Positions 6,237-7,125 of a DNA stretch of 7,125 bases are shown here, piece by piece. A program made the position numbers and the translations under genes. This stretch comes from Acidimicrobiaceae bacterium (GTDB lineage Bacteria > Actinomycetota > Acidimicrobiia > Acidimicrobiales > Acidimicrobiaceae). The DNA lies in assembly GCA_013044415.1 (NCBI GenBank), contig JABEUO010000238.1, positions 1-7,125 on the forward strand. The letters are read 5' to 3'. Below the pieces are notes generated by a model. It saw only the letters and a program-made list of their open reading frames with translations, had not been told where the DNA came from and made no database searches. The stretch's first letter is position 1. Each line of letters begins with the position of its first letter.

Positions 6237-6273
6237 ATATGCTTCCCCGGTCCATCAATGACGTGGACGGGAG

Positions 6274-6912
6274 CTAAATATCCCATAATGGTGATACCGA
6301 CCTCTTGTCGCCCAGCACCTGTAAAAGTACACTTTGGACCCCTAGTAACTCGTTCAGGTCCCTCTGCGCCTGATCAACTAACTCTGAATCTGTATCGCCA
6401 AGATTGGCAATTACCAACTGTGCTCCGATCAGACCACCGGAGACTGCGGTCAATCCAGCGGCAATCAGATCCCCAAGCAGGTGAGAGCTGACACAGTCCA
6501 CCTGAGACATGACCACTTCGCATACCTGTAGCGCTGTCTTAGCACACTCCGAGGGAATCCTCGAAGCAGAGACGAAGGCATTCCTTTTAACCTCGGATGC
6601 TTCGGTGGGATCCAAAGTCCTCGATAAACGAAATGCAGACAAAACCGATAGATAGGAGGATTCATCCTCCTGTGCTAGTCGAACCGCCCTTACACTAAGT
6701 TCATCCACGCGTTTAAGGTCAACCTCAACGCTGTTCATCATCTCTTCGCTCTTGCTAGCCTCTTCGCTCTTACTAGCCTTTTCGTTCTTGCTAGCAGCGA
6801 AGCGCAATACCATTAGACAAAGAGCAGCCCCGACGGCCACCGAATAGGCTCCGGCGGCCCCACCCGCAGGAGCGGGCGTACGAGCCGAAAGCTTAAGCAA
6901 AAACGCCTCCAT
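6274..6912 (-). CDS. Formimino-THF cyclodeaminase / FchA-type protein, divergent
   Basis: A 212-aa, mostly helical protein of the FTCD_C family. Members convert 5-formimino-THF to 5,10-methenyl-THF plus ammonia, or act as methenyl-THF cyclohydrolase (FchA of methylotrophs). The N-terminal TPAPAGGAAGAYSVAVGAAL (12-31) matches the family PxPGGGS...GAL block, but with AGGAA replacing GGGS. The C-terminal stretch SSHLLGDLIAAGL...VIANL (142-171) matches the SD...AA...A..NV..NL region. The ATG at 6912 is preferred because AAAGGG lies five bases upstream; an upstream GTG at 6951 has no good ribosome site. Residues 40-57 are three copies of a charged hexapeptide (ASKNEK, ASKSEE, ASKSEE) in a loop between helices, unusual for the family. 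It is a separate transcription unit in the same direction as the operon, and would extend the one-carbon pathway beyond methylene-THF. Activity is uncertain given the altered glycine motif. Confidence 0.78.
   Translation of the reverse strand: MEAFLLKLSARTPAPAGGAAGAYSVAVGAALCLMVLRFAASKNEKASKSEEASKSEEMMNSVEVDLKRVDELSVRAVRLAQEDESSYLSVLSAFRLSRTLDPTEASEVKRNAFVSASRIPSECAKTALQVCEVVMSQVDCVSSHLLGDLIAAGLTAVSGGLIGAQLVIANLGDTDSELVDQAQRDLNELLGVQSVLLQVLGDKRSVSPLWDI
6743..6796 (-). repeat. Three imperfect 18-bp tandem repeats inside the cyclodeaminase gene
   Basis: Units at 6743-6760, 6761-6778 and 6779-6796 each carry the core TCTTCGCTCTTGCTAGCC with few changes. The first two differ at one base. They are in frame and encode the ASKSEE-type hexapeptide three times. 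The near identity suggests recent expansion by slippage. Confidence 0.85.
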
Positions 6913-6976
6913 CGAGACCCTTTCACCTTCGCTCACGGCCCCTAGCGCCACTTGTTTGACTCAGTACAGGCATAAC

Positions 6977-7036
6977 CCGCTGTCAACATATCCGCTGTCA
7001 ACATATCCGCTGTCAACATATCCGCTGTAGACAGAA
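6977..7036. repeat. 15-bp direct repeat array upstream of the cyclodeaminase gene
   Basis: CCGCTGTCAACATAT occurs three times without change and without spacer (6977-6991, 6992-7006, 7007-7021). A fourth degenerate unit begins CCGCTGT at 7022, and another CCGCTGTTGG starts at 7038. On the minus strand each perfect unit reads ATATGTTGACAGCGG and so contains a consensus -35 hexamer, TTGACA. No good -10 hexamer lies 16-18 bases from the copy nearest the gene, so a promoter is not proven. It could be a regulator-binding array or a slippage minisatellite. Confidence 0.85.
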
Positions 7037-7087
7037 CCCGCTGTTGGCTCGGGTCGCTTCCTAGAGTAAAAGGGTGCGCCCCTCCAC

Positions 7088-7125
7088 CTAAGACTTCACT
7101 CCGGCTGCGTTTAGCTCCTCGATAA
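7088..7125 (-). CDS. Possible C-terminal tail of an upstream gene (partial)
   Basis: On the minus strand the edge reads an open frame ending IEELNAAGVKS and a TAG stop at 7090-7088. The composition looks protein-like and the direction fits the neighbours, but twelve codons cannot establish a gene. A small AGGG/CCCT hairpin followed by TTTT just after it (about 7082-7067) could be a weak terminator. Family unknown. Confidence 0.25.
   Translation of the reverse strand, partial: IEELNAAGVKS

Larger units (their letters stand above)
5938..6273. other. 336-bp intergenic region between cyclodeaminase and IclR genes
   Basis: I see no convincing gene on either strand. The left part holds the operon promoter, its ribosome binding site and two inverted repeats. 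The middle (about 6140-6190) is AT-rich and holds the inverted repeat ATTTAT-N7-ATAAAT (6146-6164). The right part holds a 14-bp tandem duplication (6209-6236). On the minus strand an imperfect hairpin follows the cyclodeaminase stop (about 6273-6245, GTCCA paired with TGGAC, flanked by CCC/GGG with one bulge). It lacks a T-run, so I do not call it a terminator. Confidence 0.6.

Noticed and set aside
6245..6273. Hairpin after the cyclodeaminase stop as an intrinsic terminator
   Set aside because: The stem has a bulge and no T-run follows on the minus strand.
6086..6277. Plus-strand 63-aa reading frame in the intergenic region
   Set aside because: No ribosome site, no recognisable family, and it crosses the 14-bp tandem duplication and inverted repeat; it looks like chance.
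6913..6951. GTG start at 6951 for the cyclodeaminase
   Set aside because: No Shine-Dalgarno is visible, and the family similarity begins at the ATG at 6912, which has AAAGGG five bases upstream.
6977..7036. CRISPR array
   Set aside because: The 15-bp units are contiguous with no spacers and there are no cas genes.

Overview
The window holds one compact minus-strand operon for cobalamin-dependent one-carbon (methyl group) metabolism, plus an upstream folate gene and regulatory DNA at both ends. By eye the GC content is moderate (roughly low-to-mid fifties). The MetF-like protein is of a short, divergent type that I associate with Actinomycetota, and an IclR regulator heads the operon. My tentative guess is therefore an actinobacterium of moderate GC, perhaps Acidimicrobiia-like. 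This is inference only; nothing in the window fixes the taxonomy.

Layout, in transcription order (right to left). Bases 7125-6913 hold a possible gene tail at the edge and an array of 15-bp direct repeats, each containing a perfect TTGACA on the minus strand. A formimino-THF cyclodeaminase/FchA-type protein follows (6912-6274). A 336-bp intergenic region carries a near-consensus promoter (TTGACG-N17-TACAAT) and two inverted repeats that are candidate operators. The main operon then runs IclR regulator (5937-5170), corrinoid protein (5173-4511), methyl-THF:corrinoid methyltransferase (4495-3626), RACo-like reductive activator of corrinoid proteins (3626-1725), DUF1638 protein (1792-1028) and MTHFR/MetF-like protein (1034-153). 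Genes overlap or lie 15 bp apart throughout, so co-transcription and translational coupling are very likely.

How the genes work together (inferred from family knowledge). A substrate-specific methyltransferase not found here would move a methyl group from a methylated donor to the corrinoid protein. The pterin-dependent methyltransferase passes it to tetrahydrofolate. The RACo-like protein re-reduces corrinoid that has been oxidised to the inactive Co(II) state. The MetF-like protein oxidises methyl-THF to methylene-THF, and the cyclodeaminase/FchA-type protein may act at the methenyl-/formyl-THF level. The DUF1638 protein has no established role but belongs to the same gene set.

The most striking feature is at the left edge. 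Bases 1-92 are the 3' part of a cobalamin riboswitch on the PLUS strand, followed by a likely intrinsic terminator. It faces the 3' end of the B12-dependent operon and has no sense-strand gene after it in this window. This suggests a B12-controlled antisense RNA or stand-alone riboswitch RNA acting on the convergent operon.
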